Below the pieces are notes generated by a model. That model was not told the DNA's origin, did not search any database, and worked only from the letters and a program-made list of their open reading frames with translations. Below are positions 1 to 6,358 of a stretch of 10,377 nt of DNA, one piece after another (the stretch's first letter is position 1; every line of letters starts with the position of its first letter). Both the position numbers and the translations under genes were made by a program. The DNA is from DATKEH01 sp035546355. GTDB taxonomy: Bacteria > Acidobacteriota > Thermoanaerobaculia > Multivoradales > JAIOJS01. The stretch spans positions 1 to 10,377 of the forward strand of contig DATKEH010000271.1 in assembly GCA_035546355.1 (NCBI GenBank), read 5' to 3'.

Positions 1-219
1 CTTGGGCGCCCGCACCTCGTCGAGCACGATGCCGTTGACCCGCGCGTCCGAGAGCACCGGGTCGCCCACCTTGGTGCCCCCCTCGCCGCTGACCAGCAGC
101 ACCCGGTCGAACGACACCTGGCGCACTTTCTTGCCGCTGACAGGCTGCAGCTCGACGTCGATGACGTCCCCGCGCTGCACCCGGTACTGCTTGCCGCCGG
201 TCTCGATGATCGCGTACAT
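1..219 (-). CDS. rplU: 50S ribosomal protein L21, N-terminal 73 codons (partial)
   Basis: Ribosomal protein L21 binds 23S rRNA in the large ribosomal subunit. The visible N-terminus reads MYAIIETGGKQYRVQRGD, the family's hallmark opening, followed by VIDVELQPV and a glycine-rich GEGGTKVGDPVL stretch typical of L21. The protein is normally about 103 residues, so about 30 C-terminal residues lie beyond the left edge. The ATG at 219-217 is preceded by a strong Shine-Dalgarno (GGAGGAG, complement of 228-234) about 8 nt upstream, which fixes the start. In most bacteria rpmA (L27) follows rplU, so rpmA is expected just outside the window; that is inference. No oddities are seen. Confidence 0.96.
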   Translation of the reverse strand, partial: MYAIIETGGKQYRVQRGDVIDVELQPVSGKKVRQVSFDRVLLVSGEGGTKVGDPVLSDARVNGIVLDEVRAPK

Positions 220-261
220 GTCGCACACTCCTCCATCCACCCGTCGCCGGGCGGAGGAGGG

Positions 262-290
262 AGAGTAGCAGAAGGACCGGGGGTTCGCAA
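262..290 (-). promoter_or_regulatory. Sigma70-type promoter of rplU
   Basis: Read on the minus strand, TTGCGA (complement of 285-290) and TACTCT (complement of 262-267) are separated by exactly 17 bp. A TG dinucleotide one base before the -10 adds an extended -10 element. Transcription would start near 255, giving a leader of about 35 nt with the Shine-Dalgarno at 228-234. The signal lies alone in the 157-bp gap between the small CxxC gene and rplU, so rplU probably has its own transcription start. Confidence 0.6.
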
Positions 291-376
291 GCCGGAAGAG
301 ACCCCGGTGCCTCTGCAGTACAGACGCGGCCGCAGATCCCTGGCGCGCGACCCACGCGATTCTGCCGCGCACGCTC

Positions 377-541
377 CTAGTCGCCGCTGATGGCGTCGAA
401 GTCCTCTTCGGTGATGAACTGGTCGGCCTCGTCGTTGCCGCACGCCGTGCACAACGCCTCGACGACCGCCCCGTCCTCCCACTCGAAGACGTAGCAGGGC
501 GCCTCGCAGTTCAGGCAGACGAGATATTCGGGGCTGGACAT
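377..541 (-). CDS. Small CxxC-CxxC putative zinc-ribbon protein, 54 aa
   Basis: A 54-residue open frame starting MSSPEYLVCLNCEAPCYVF. It has two knuckle-like cysteine pairs, C9-x-x-C12 and C31-x-x-C34, plus an extra C16, spaced as in a small zinc ribbon. The remainder is very acidic (about 14 Asp/Glu), and the C-terminal third, QFITEEDFDAISGD, looks helical and negatively charged. I do not recognise a named family; metal binding is inferred from the cysteine spacing. It starts 13 bp after the histidine kinase stop codon on the same strand, so the two are probably co-transcribed. Only a weak Shine-Dalgarno (AGGG) precedes the ATG, which suggests translational coupling. Codon use is GC-rich like its neighbours, and the ordered cysteines argue against a chance frame. 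A role as a small regulatory or protein-binding partner is speculation. Confidence 0.75.
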   Translation of the reverse strand: MSSPEYLVCLNCEAPCYVFEWEDGAVVEALCTACGNDEADQFITEEDFDAISGD

Positions 542-554
542 CGCGGCCCTGGCT

Positions 555-1961
555 CTAGCGAGCGCCGGTGGCGCCGACCACGCCGGCCGGCCGCATCGGC
601 GGCGCCAGCCGCTCCTCCGCCGGCAGCGCCGCGACCGGCAGCCAGAGCCGCACGCAGGTACCCTGCCCCGGCTCGCTGGCGACCTCGAGCTCGCCGCCGT
701 GGCCGCGGGCGATGCGGCGGGCGATCGGCAGCCCCAGGCCGGTACCCCCCTTGCGCGTCGAGTAGAAGACCTCGAATACCCTGTCGCGCGCTGCGCGCGA
801 CAGGCCCACCCCGTTGTCCTCGACCTCCAGCGCCAGCCGGCCGCCGTCGCGGCGCGCCCGCAGGGTGAGATGGGGCGGGCACGGGCTCTCCTCGGTCGCC
901 GCCAGGGCGTTCTGGGCGAGGTTCAACAGCAGCTGGTTGAGCTGCTGCGGATCGACGTCCACGGCCGCTCCCTCGCTCTCGTCCTCGATGCGCACGGTGG
1001 CCCGGCGGGCGGCGAGCTGCGCGCCCAGGACCTCCCCTGCATGCGCGAGCAGCTCGATGCCGGCGACGCGCTGCAGGTCGAGGGGCCGCGGCCGGGCGTA
1101 GGCGAGGAAGTCGCTCACCAGGCGCTCGAGACGGGCGATCTCGCTGCGCGTGATGCCGAGCAGGCGCCGGGTGCCCCCGTCCCGCTGCGGCGCCAGCTCC
1201 TCCTCGAGCATCTGCATGTTGAGCGACAGGGAGTTGAGGGGGTTGCGGATCTCGTGGGCGAGGCCGGCGGCGAGGGTGCCGATGTAGGCCATGCGCTCGG
1301 CCTCCGCGGCCTGCGCCTCGAGGGCCCGGCTGCGCCGCACCAACCACCAGATGACCAGGTAGCCGGTCACCAGCAGCGCCAGGGTCACGACACCGACCAC
1401 CCCCGCCTGGCGCAGCAGCTCCTGCCGCAACACCCCCACTCGGCGCTCCAGCTCTTCGCCGCTGAGGCCGATGTGGATCGCGCCCAGGTCGGCGATCGGC
1501 ACCGTCAGATCGGCCACCTCGTAGGTGAGCTGCCGCTCGTCGTGTTGCTGCTCGAAGGCGGCCCCGCCCTCGGGGGAGGCGACCCGCGCCCCCTCCTCCT
1601 GCCCCATGGGGACCGTCTCGCGAGTCTGCATCTGGTAGACGAGCCGCCCTTCCCGGTCGCGGATCTCCAGCGTCCGTACCAGGTCGCGCTGGCGCAGCAC
1701 CGAGTCGATATAGGTCTGCGTCTGGCGCTCGGTGGCCACCGCCAGGTAGAGGTCCTCCCCCTGCTCGCGGGCGCGCCCGGCGAGCTGCTCGGCGAGCGTC
1801 TCGGCCTCCTCCCGCGTCTCGAGCAGCACCCGCGACACTTCCCGCTCCGAGAGCGAACGGAACAGCAGCCAGCCGAACAGCGCGACGTCGGCGAGGACGA
1901 ACAGGCCCAGCAGGACCGAGCCGACCAGTAGCCGGCGGGAGAACGGCGTACCGCGGGGCAT
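555..1961 (-). CDS. Membrane sensor histidine kinase (ZraS/AtoS-like), orphan
   Basis: A 468-residue inner-membrane sensor kinase of a two-component system. TM1 is about 11-34 and TM2 about 187-207; between them is a periplasmic sensing region of about 150 residues. No HAMP domain is evident: only about 20 residues separate TM2 from the HisKA helix. The H-box LAAGLAHEIRNPLN carries the phospho-acceptor H236. The ATPase domain shows the N-box (NLAQNALAA, N351), G1 (EDNGVG, 381-386), an F-box around VFEVFY (395-400) and G2 (GTGLGL, 406-411). All catalytic residues are present, so it should be active. The H-box and short linker resemble NtrB/ZraS/AtoS-type kinases that partner sigma54 response regulators. 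No response regulator lies in the window, so its partner must be elsewhere. The signal sensed is unknown. Its 5' end faces hsp20, and the small CxxC gene follows 13 bp downstream. No Shine-Dalgarno is visible before the ATG. Confidence 0.93.
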   Translation of the reverse strand: MPRGTPFSRRLLVGSVLLGLFVLADVALFGWLLFRSLSEREVSRVLLETREEAETLAEQLAGRAREQGEDLYLAVATERQTQTYIDSVLRQRDLVRTLEIRDREGRLVYQMQTRETVPMGQEEGARVASPEGGAAFEQQHDERQLTYEVADLTVPIADLGAIHIGLSGEELERRVGVLRQELLRQAGVVGVVTLALLVTGYLVIWWLVRRSRALEAQAAEAERMAYIGTLAAGLAHEIRNPLNSLSLNMQMLEEELAPQRDGGTRRLLGITRSEIARLERLVSDFLAYARPRPLDLQRVAGIELLAHAGEVLGAQLAARRATVRIEDESEGAAVDVDPQQLNQLLLNLAQNALAATEESPCPPHLTLRARRDGGRLALEVEDNGVGLSRAARDRVFEVFYSTRKGGTGLGLPIARRIARGHGGELEVASEPGQGTCVRLWLPVAALPAEERLAPPMRPAGVVGATGAR

Positions 1962-1968
1962 GGAGCCC

Positions 1969-1974
1969 AGAATA
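1969..1974 (-). promoter_or_regulatory. Candidate -10 element just before the histidine kinase ATG
   Basis: On the minus strand a TATTCT hexamer ends 7 nt before the kinase ATG, with no Shine-Dalgarno between them. If used, the transcript would begin at or near the start codon (leaderless). No convincing -35 is seen at 16-18 bp. The same arrangement precedes the binding-protein gene and the MFS gene, which is the main reason to note it. Confidence 0.25.
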
Positions 1975-2060
1975 GCACCCCCCTTGGCTCCAGTCCGCCG
2001 GCCCGCCGCGCAGGCTGCAGCCGCGCCCCGAATCGCATTACCTGATGTCGATATACTAAG

Positions 2061-2090
2061 ATGTTACATGGCGAGACCGCCACTTGACAA
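2061..2090 (-). promoter_or_regulatory. Alternative divergent promoter for the histidine kinase
   Basis: Minus-strand TTGTCA (complement of 2085-2090) and TAACAT (complement of 2061-2066) are spaced by 18 bp. The -35 overlaps all but one base of the hsp20 -35 on the opposite strand (TTGACA, 2084-2089). If real, the two polymerases would compete for the same site and the kinase message would have a leader of about 95 nt. This competes with the -10 at 1969-1974; neither is certain. Confidence 0.3.
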
Positions 2091-2113
2091 AGATCTGAGT
2101 GTTTTTCTATAAT
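2084..2113 (+). promoter_or_regulatory. Consensus sigma70 promoter of hsp20
   Basis: TTGACA at 2084-2089 and TATAAT at 2108-2113 both match the sigma70 consensus at all six positions, separated by 18 bp, one more than optimal. It lies in an AT-rich island within very GC-rich surroundings, supporting a real promoter. Transcription would start near 2120, giving a leader of about 75 nt. I see no sigma32-type signal (CTTGAAA with CCCATnT), so heat control, if any, would act by other means such as the leader RNA. Confidence 0.8.
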
Positions 2114-2119
2114 GTTGTA

Positions 2120-2194
2120 GGCAAGGCGGAGCGGCGGAGACCGCCGCCGTGGGCCGCACCCGTGGACCTGTGACTGACAAGGAGATATCGAATC
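2120..2194 (+). promoter_or_regulatory. hsp20 5' leader with two hairpins, candidate RNA thermometer
   Basis: The leader begins with a perfect 7-bp GC hairpin, GCGGCGG (2131-2137) and CCGCCGC (2141-2147) around a 3-nt AGA loop. Closer to the start codon, CCTGT (2167-2171) can pair with ACAAGG (2177-2182) with a single bulged A at 2179, covering part of the AAGGAG Shine-Dalgarno (2179-2184). A stable 5' hairpin followed by a weak, bulged hairpin over the ribosome site of an hsp20 gene is the layout of ROSE-type thermometers. The typical ROSE U(U/C)GCU anti-Shine-Dalgarno is not present, so membership of that class is not supported; thermosensing is inference. Confidence 0.35.
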
Positions 2195-2647
2195 ATGAGG
2201 AGTGCACTCACCCGTTGGACCCCGACCGGCGATCTCGTGCGGGACCGCTTCGGCAGGCTGTTCGAGGATGCCTTCAACGACATGCTGCGCCCGCTCGGCG
2301 AGGCCGAGGGGGTGGCGAGCCGTGCCTGGCTGCCGTCGGTGGACATCCGGGAGACCGACGAAGCGCTGACGCTGCTCGTCGACCTGCCGGGGATGAAGAA
2401 GGAGGACGTCAACCTCACCCTCGAGAACAACGTCCTGACCCTGAACGGCGAGCGCAAGTTCGCCGACGAGAAGAAGAACGAGAACTACCACCGCATCGAG
2501 CGCGCGTACGGCAGCTTCACCCGCTCCTTCACCCTGCCGCAGAACGTGCAGCCCGAGAGGGTCGAGGCGAACTTCCACGACGGCGTGCTGGAGATCATGC
2601 TCCCCAAGGCCGAGGAGTCCAAGCCGCGCCGCATCTCCATCAAGTGA
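2195..2647 (+). CDS. Small heat-shock protein, Hsp20/alpha-crystallin family
   Basis: A 150-residue cytoplasmic ATP-independent holdase chaperone that binds unfolding proteins and keeps them refoldable. The N-terminal arm (1-45) contains the amphipathic RFGRLFEDAFNDM segment. The alpha-crystallin domain spans about 46-138, with WLPSVDIRETDEALTLLVDLPGM at its beginning (44-67), the GERK strand region and the conserved A-x-x-x-x-G-V-L signature (A125 to L132, ending EIMLPK). The C-terminal tail holds an I-x-I motif, I147-S-I149, which docks into neighbouring subunits during oligomer assembly. Length is normal for bacterial class A-like Hsp20. The ATG is fixed by AAGGAG at 2179-2184, 10 nt upstream. 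The gene is monocistronic, between a consensus promoter and an intrinsic terminator, and divergent from a sensor kinase. Confidence 0.96.
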   Translation: MRSALTRWTPTGDLVRDRFGRLFEDAFNDMLRPLGEAEGVASRAWLPSVDIRETDEALTLLVDLPGMKKEDVNLTLENNVLTLNGERKFADEKKNENYHRIERAYGSFTRSFTLPQNVQPERVEANFHDGVLEIMLPKAEESKPRRISIK

Positions 2648-2687
2648 TCGCCGTCCGCGCCGGGGTACTTCCCGGCCGGCGTTGGCG

Positions 2688-2717
2688 GAGCCCCACCGTC
2701 GCGGTGGGGCTCTTTTC
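2688..2717 (+). terminator. Intrinsic terminator of hsp20
   Basis: A perfect 11-bp stem, GAGCCCCACCG (2688-2698) with CGGTGGGGCTC (2702-2712), closes a 3-nt loop and is followed by TTTT (2713-2716). It lies 41 nt after the hsp20 stop. A shorter perfect hairpin, GCCGGG (2659-2664) with CCCGGC (2671-2676), sits between stop and terminator and may protect the 3' end. The terminator isolates hsp20 from the transporter operon downstream. Confidence 0.92.
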
Positions 2718-2748
2718 GTCTCCGCGTCGGCCCGCGGTCGGGTACCGT

Positions 2749-2778
2749 TTGACCCCCGGCGGTCGGCTCTCGTAGCAT
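2749..2778 (+). promoter_or_regulatory. Candidate promoter of the ABC transporter operon
   Basis: TTGACC (2749-2754) and TAGCAT (2773-2778) are spaced by 18 bp, each near the sigma70 consensus. The hexamer ends 10 nt before the ATG at 2789 with no Shine-Dalgarno in between, so the transcript would be leaderless or nearly so. The position just after the hsp20 terminator is where an operon promoter is expected. Confidence 0.45.
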
Positions 2779-2788
2779 CCCTCCGCCG

Positions 2789-4414
2789 ATGGCCAGCTCG
2801 AATCCGCGCTCCGGAGCCCGCGCGCGCTTCCGGCTCCTGCTCGCCGCCGCGGCGCTGCTCTGCCTCGCCTGCCAGGCGCGGCCCACGGCCGAGGCCGGCG
2901 GCGGCATCCTGGTGGTGGCCACCGGCGCCGACTTCACCGGGCCCAACGAGCTGCTGTCGGCGAGCCGCATCGATTCCGAGGTCCGCTCCAATCTCTTCCT
3001 GCGGCTGCTGCAGGAGCAGCCGGACTACCACCACCACCCTCCCACCTTCGCCCCCGAGCTCGCCCGCGACTGGGCGTTCTCCGAGGACCGGCTCACCCTC
3101 ACCTTCGCGCTGCGCGACGACGTGCTGTGGAGCGACGGCGTGCCGGTGACCGCCGAAGACGTGCGCTGGACCTGGCAGGCGCAGACGGCGCCGGAGGTGG
3201 GCTGGAGCTGGGCCTACGCCAAGGAGGCGATCCGCGACGTCGAGGTGGTCGACCCGCACACGGTACGTTTCCACTTCAGCCGCGCCTACCCCACCCAGCT
3301 GCTCGACGTCAACGAGGGGTTCATCCTGCCCCGCCACGCCTGGGGCCGGCTGCCGCTGGGCGAGTGGCGGCAGCGGGCGGACTGGTTCCTCGACCACCTG
3401 GTGGTCAGCGGGCCGTTCACCATCGCCAGGTGGCAGCCGCAGCAGGAGCTGGTGCTGGCGCCCAACCCGCGCTACTTCGAGAGCGGGCTGCCGCGCCTCG
3501 AGCGGGCGGTGTTCCGGGTGCTCCCCGAGGAGTCGGCGCGGCTGGCGCAGCTGCTGGCTGGCCAGATCCACGTGATGGAAGGCATCCCGCCGGGACAAGC
3601 GGCGCGGGTGGCGGCCCACCCCGAGCTCGACCTGCAGGCGCTGTGGTCGCGGCAGTACAGCTACATCGTGTGGAACGCCTGCCGGCCGCTGTTCGCCGAG
3701 CCCGAGGTGCGCCGCGCCCTGACCCTGGCGATCGACCGGCAGGGCCTGATCGAGGCGCTGTACGAAGGCTACGCCCGGATCGCCACCTCGCCGATCCTCT
3801 CCTCGGTGTGGGCCCACGACGATTCCCTGCAGCCCTGGCCCTACGACCCGCAGGAGGCGCGGCGCCTGCTCGCCGCGCAGGGGTGGCGCGACGGCGACGG
3901 CGACGGCATCCTCGACCGCGACGGGCAGCCGTTCCGTTTCGAGCTGTCGACCAACACCGGCAACCAGCTGCGCCGCGACGCCCTGGTGCTGATCCAGGAG
4001 CAGCTGCGCCGAGCGGGGATCGACGCCGCGCCCCGCTTCCTCGACGGCCAGGCGCTGACGGCGGCCAACACGGCGCACGACTTCGACGCCACCCTCTCCG
4101 GCTGGGCCATCGACACCAGTCTCGACGTCCGCTACGCCTTCCACAGCTCCGAGATCGACGACGGCTACAACTTCGGCTGCTACGCCAACCCGGAGGTGGA
4201 CGCGCTGATCGAGCGCATCGCCGGCACCCAGGAGCCACGGGACGCGGAGCCGCTCTTCCACCGGCTGCAGCACCTGCTGCACCGCGAGCAGCCCTACACC
4301 TTCCTGTGGGAGCCGCAGTGGCTGGTGGGCCTCGACCGCCGCATCGAGGGGGCCAGCCCCAACGCCCTGCTCACCTTCTTCGACCTCGAGCGCTGGCATC
4401 TGCGCCCGCGATGA
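2789..4414 (+). CDS. ABC transporter substrate-binding lipoprotein, SBP family 5
   Basis: A 541-residue extracytoplasmic solute-binding protein of the oligopeptide/dipeptide/nickel class (OppA/DppA, SBP_bac_5). The N-terminus has basic residues, a hydrophobic stretch (14-27) and a lipobox-like C-L-A-C with C28 as likely lipidation site; Cys at -3 is unusual. Family marks include ELARDWAFSEDRLTLTFALRD and DDVLWSDGVPVTAEDVRWTW (about 90-130), SGPFTIARW (about 207-215), VRRALTLAIDR, and a Ca-loop-like DGDGDGILDRDG, common in this family. Near the C-terminus NFGCYANPEVDALIERI is also typical. Length is normal. The ligand cannot be told from sequence; peptide is the default. The stop codon overlaps the first permease start (ATGA, 4411-4414), indicating an operon. 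No Shine-Dalgarno is seen before the ATG. Confidence 0.93.
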   Translation: MASSNPRSGARARFRLLLAAAALLCLACQARPTAEAGGGILVVATGADFTGPNELLSASRIDSEVRSNLFLRLLQEQPDYHHHPPTFAPELARDWAFSEDRLTLTFALRDDVLWSDGVPVTAEDVRWTWQAQTAPEVGWSWAYAKEAIRDVEVVDPHTVRFHFSRAYPTQLLDVNEGFILPRHAWGRLPLGEWRQRADWFLDHLVVSGPFTIARWQPQQELVLAPNPRYFESGLPRLERAVFRVLPEESARLAQLLAGQIHVMEGIPPGQAARVAAHPELDLQALWSRQYSYIVWNACRPLFAEPEVRRALTLAIDRQGLIEALYEGYARIATSPILSSVWAHDDSLQPWPYDPQEARRLLAAQGWRDGDGDGILDRDGQPFRFELSTNTGNQLRRDALVLIQEQLRRAGIDAAPRFLDGQALTAANTAHDFDATLSGWAIDTSLDVRYAFHSSEIDDGYNFGCYANPEVDALIERIAGTQEPRDAEPLFHRLQHLLHREQPYTFLWEPQWLVGLDRRIEGASPNALLTFFDLERWHLRPR

Positions 4415-5388
4415 CCGGCTTCCTGCTGCGGCGCGTGGCCGCCTCGGCGCTGCTCCTCCTGCTGGTCCTCACCGCCACCTTTCTGCTGCTCCACCTGGCG
4501 CCGGGCGACCCGCTGGGGCTGCTCGCCCACCCCCGCGTGCCGCCCGAGCAGCGCGAGGCGCTGCGCCAGCTGTGGGGGCTCGATCAGCCGCTCGCCGCCC
4601 GCTACCTGCGCTGGCTCGGCGGCGTCGTGCGCGGAGACTGGGGGACGTCGTTCCTCTTCCGCCGACCCGCCGGGGCGGTGCTGCTGGCGGCCCTGCCCAA
4701 CACCCTGCTGCTCGGCGGCGCCGCACTGCTGGTGCAGCTCGTCGTCGCCGTGCCCCTCGGGGTCGCCGCCGGGCGCCGCCCGGGGTCGCCCCTCGACCAC
4801 GGCATCCGCGTCGGCTCGCTGCTGCTCTACTCGCTGCCCACCTTCTGGGTGGGGCTCATGGCCCTGCTGCTGTTCGCCTATGGGCTGGGGCTCTTCCCGC
4901 CCAGCCACCTGCACGGGGTGGGGGCCGAGTCGCTGTCGCCGGGGTTGCGCGTCCTCGACCTGCTGCACCACCTGGCGCTGCCGGCACTGGTGTTGGGGCT
5001 GACCTCCGCCGGCGGGCTGCTGCGCTTCGTGCGCAGCAGCGTGCTGGAGGCGATGGGCCAGCCGCACGTGCTCGCCGCCCGCGCCCGCGGCCTGTCGGAG
5101 CGCCGCGTGGTATGGGTGCACGGTCTGGGGAGCGCGCTGGGGCCGCTGCTGCAGCTGCTGGGCCTCTCCCTGCCGGCCCTGCTGGGAGGCGCGCTGGTCA
5201 CCGAGGTGGTCTTCTCCTGGCCCGGCCTGGGGCGGCTCGCGTGGTCCGCGATGCTGGCCCGCGACTACCCGTTGATCCTCGCCGTCACCGCCTGGAGCGC
5301 CGCCCTGGTGCTGGTGGGCAACCTGCTCGCCGACCTGCTGCAGGCGGCCGCCGACCCGCGGGTCCGCGAGGCGACGCATGCCGTTTGA
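4411..5388 (+). CDS. ABC transporter permease, DppB/OppB type
   Basis: A 325-residue inner-membrane permease that pairs with the following gene to form the translocation channel. The opening FLLRRVAASALLLLLVLTA gives TM1 (about 8-28) followed by LAPGDP, a DppB/OppB family mark. Next come LRQLWGLDQPLAARYLRWLGGVVRGDWGTSF (52-81), typical of the periplasmic loop, and about five more membrane spans (roughly 98-120, 133-157, 185-205, 247-268, 288-310). The cytoplasmic EAA loop that contacts the ATPase is LAARARGLSERRVVWVHGLG (221-240). VTEVVFSWPGLGRL (263-276) is also characteristic. The open frame continues upstream without a stop, but homology begins at 4411, where ATG overlaps the binding-protein stop by 4 nt. 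Length matches the family. Confidence 0.93.
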   Translation: MTGFLLRRVAASALLLLLVLTATFLLLHLAPGDPLGLLAHPRVPPEQREALRQLWGLDQPLAARYLRWLGGVVRGDWGTSFLFRRPAGAVLLAALPNTLLLGGAALLVQLVVAVPLGVAAGRRPGSPLDHGIRVGSLLLYSLPTFWVGLMALLLFAYGLGLFPPSHLHGVGAESLSPGLRVLDLLHHLALPALVLGLTSAGGLLRFVRSSVLEAMGQPHVLAARARGLSERRVVWVHGLGSALGPLLQLLGLSLPALLGGALVTEVVFSWPGLGRLAWSAMLARDYPLILAVTAWSAALVLVGNLLADLLQAAADPRVREATHAV

Positions 5389-6358
5389 ACGGGGGCACGG
5401 CCTGCTGCGCTGGGGCGGGGCGGTGACCCTGCTGGTGCTCCTCGCCGCCGCCGCGGCGCCCTGGATCTCCCCCCACGACCCGCGCCAGCAGCTCGATCCG
5501 GCGAGCGCCCGTCACCGCCCGCCGGGGACGCGGCTGGCGGTGGTGCGGCTGGCCGACGGCGCGACGCTCCTCGCCGACGCGGTGGAGCGCACGCCCACCG
5601 GGTTGCGGGTGCAACGCCTGGGGAGCTGGCGCAGCCTGCCGGCATCGCAGGTCCTCAACCTCGCCCCGCGAGGCGTCGATACCTGGCGCACCTACCCGCT
5701 GGGCACCGATCGCTACGGCCGTGACGTGGCGTCGCGCCTGCTGTGGGGGGGGCGGGTTTCCCTGCGCGTGGCGCTGCTCGCCGTCGCCCTGGCCCTCACG
5801 CTCGGGGTGCTGATCGGGGCGGTGGCGGGGCTGGGGCCGGCGGTCGTCGACGCCGTGCTGATGCGCGGGGTGGACGCGCTGATGGCGTTTCCGCGGCTCT
5901 TCCTGGTGCTCGCCGTGGCGGCGCTTTGGCGCTCCGGCGAGCTGGCTGCGGTGGTGGTGCTCGGCGGCACCGGATGGATGGAGGTGGCGCGGCTCACCCG
6001 CGGCGAAGTGCTGCGCCTGCGCGGGCTCGACTTCGTGCAGGCGGCGCGCGCCATGGGGGCGCCACCCTGGCGCATCGCCTTCGTCCACGTCCTGCCCCTG
6101 GCGGTGGTGCCGCTGTTCGCCCACACCGCGCTGCGCGTCGGCGACACCATCCTCACCGAGTCGGCGCTCTCCTTCCTCGGCTTCGGCGTCACCCCGCCGA
6201 CGCCGAGCTGGGGCAACCTGATCGCCGACGGCCAGGACGTGCTGCTCGACGCCTGGTGGGTGGCGGCCCTGCCGGGCGTCGCCATCGCCGTCACCGTGCT
6301 CGGCTTCGCCCTCCTCGGCGACGGGCTGCGGGCGGTGCTCGACCCGCGGAGCCGCTGA
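5378..6358 (+). CDS. ABC transporter permease, DppC/OppC type, with extra N-terminal domain
   Basis: A 326-residue second permease half. TM1 is about 12-30, then PHDPRQQLDPASARHRPPG. At YPLGTDRYGRDVASRLLWGG (106-125) the usual DppC sequence resumes. Between them, about 51-105 form an extra hydrophilic, beta-prone segment (LAVVRLADGATLLADAVE, then LRVQRLGSWRSLPASQVLNL) where ordinary DppC has only a short linker before PLGTD. By topology it faces the periplasm. The EAA loop is QAARAMGAPPWRIAFVHVLP (221-240); ILTESALSFLGFGVTPPTPS (258-277) and LGDGLRAVLDPRSR at the C-terminus are classic family marks. The ATG overlaps the previous gene by 11 bp, showing tight coupling. No ATPase gene follows; the next gene is convergent, 21 bp away, with no obvious terminator. 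Confidence 0.92.
   Translation: MPFERGHGLLRWGGAVTLLVLLAAAAAPWISPHDPRQQLDPASARHRPPGTRLAVVRLADGATLLADAVERTPTGLRVQRLGSWRSLPASQVLNLAPRGVDTWRTYPLGTDRYGRDVASRLLWGGRVSLRVALLAVALALTLGVLIGAVAGLGPAVVDAVLMRGVDALMAFPRLFLVLAVAALWRSGELAAVVVLGGTGWMEVARLTRGEVLRLRGLDFVQAARAMGAPPWRIAFVHVLPLAVVPLFAHTALRVGDTILTESALSFLGFGVTPPTPSWGNLIADGQDVLLDAWWVAALPGVAIAVTVLGFALLGDGLRAVLDPRSR

Noticed and set aside
276..308. Inverted repeat ACCGGGG/CCCCGGT as a terminator for the kinase operon
   Set aside because: A 7-bp stem with a 19-nt loop, no T-tract on either strand, and it overlaps the rplU -35; it may be chance in GC-rich DNA.
2084..2113. Sigma32 heat-shock promoter for hsp20
   Set aside because: The elements match sigma70 exactly; no CCCATnT-like -10 at heat-shock spacing was seen.
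1505..4399. A 964-codon open frame on the minus strand across hsp20 and the binding-protein gene
   Set aside because: It lies antisense to two well-recognised genes and through the hsp20 promoter and terminator, with no family motif. It reflects the lack of stop codons in GC-rich DNA.
3127..4410. Upstream extension of the first permease frame
   Set aside because: Homology begins at 4411 with MTGFLLRRV; the upstream part is low-complexity Arg/Ala/Pro sequence overlapping the binding-protein gene.
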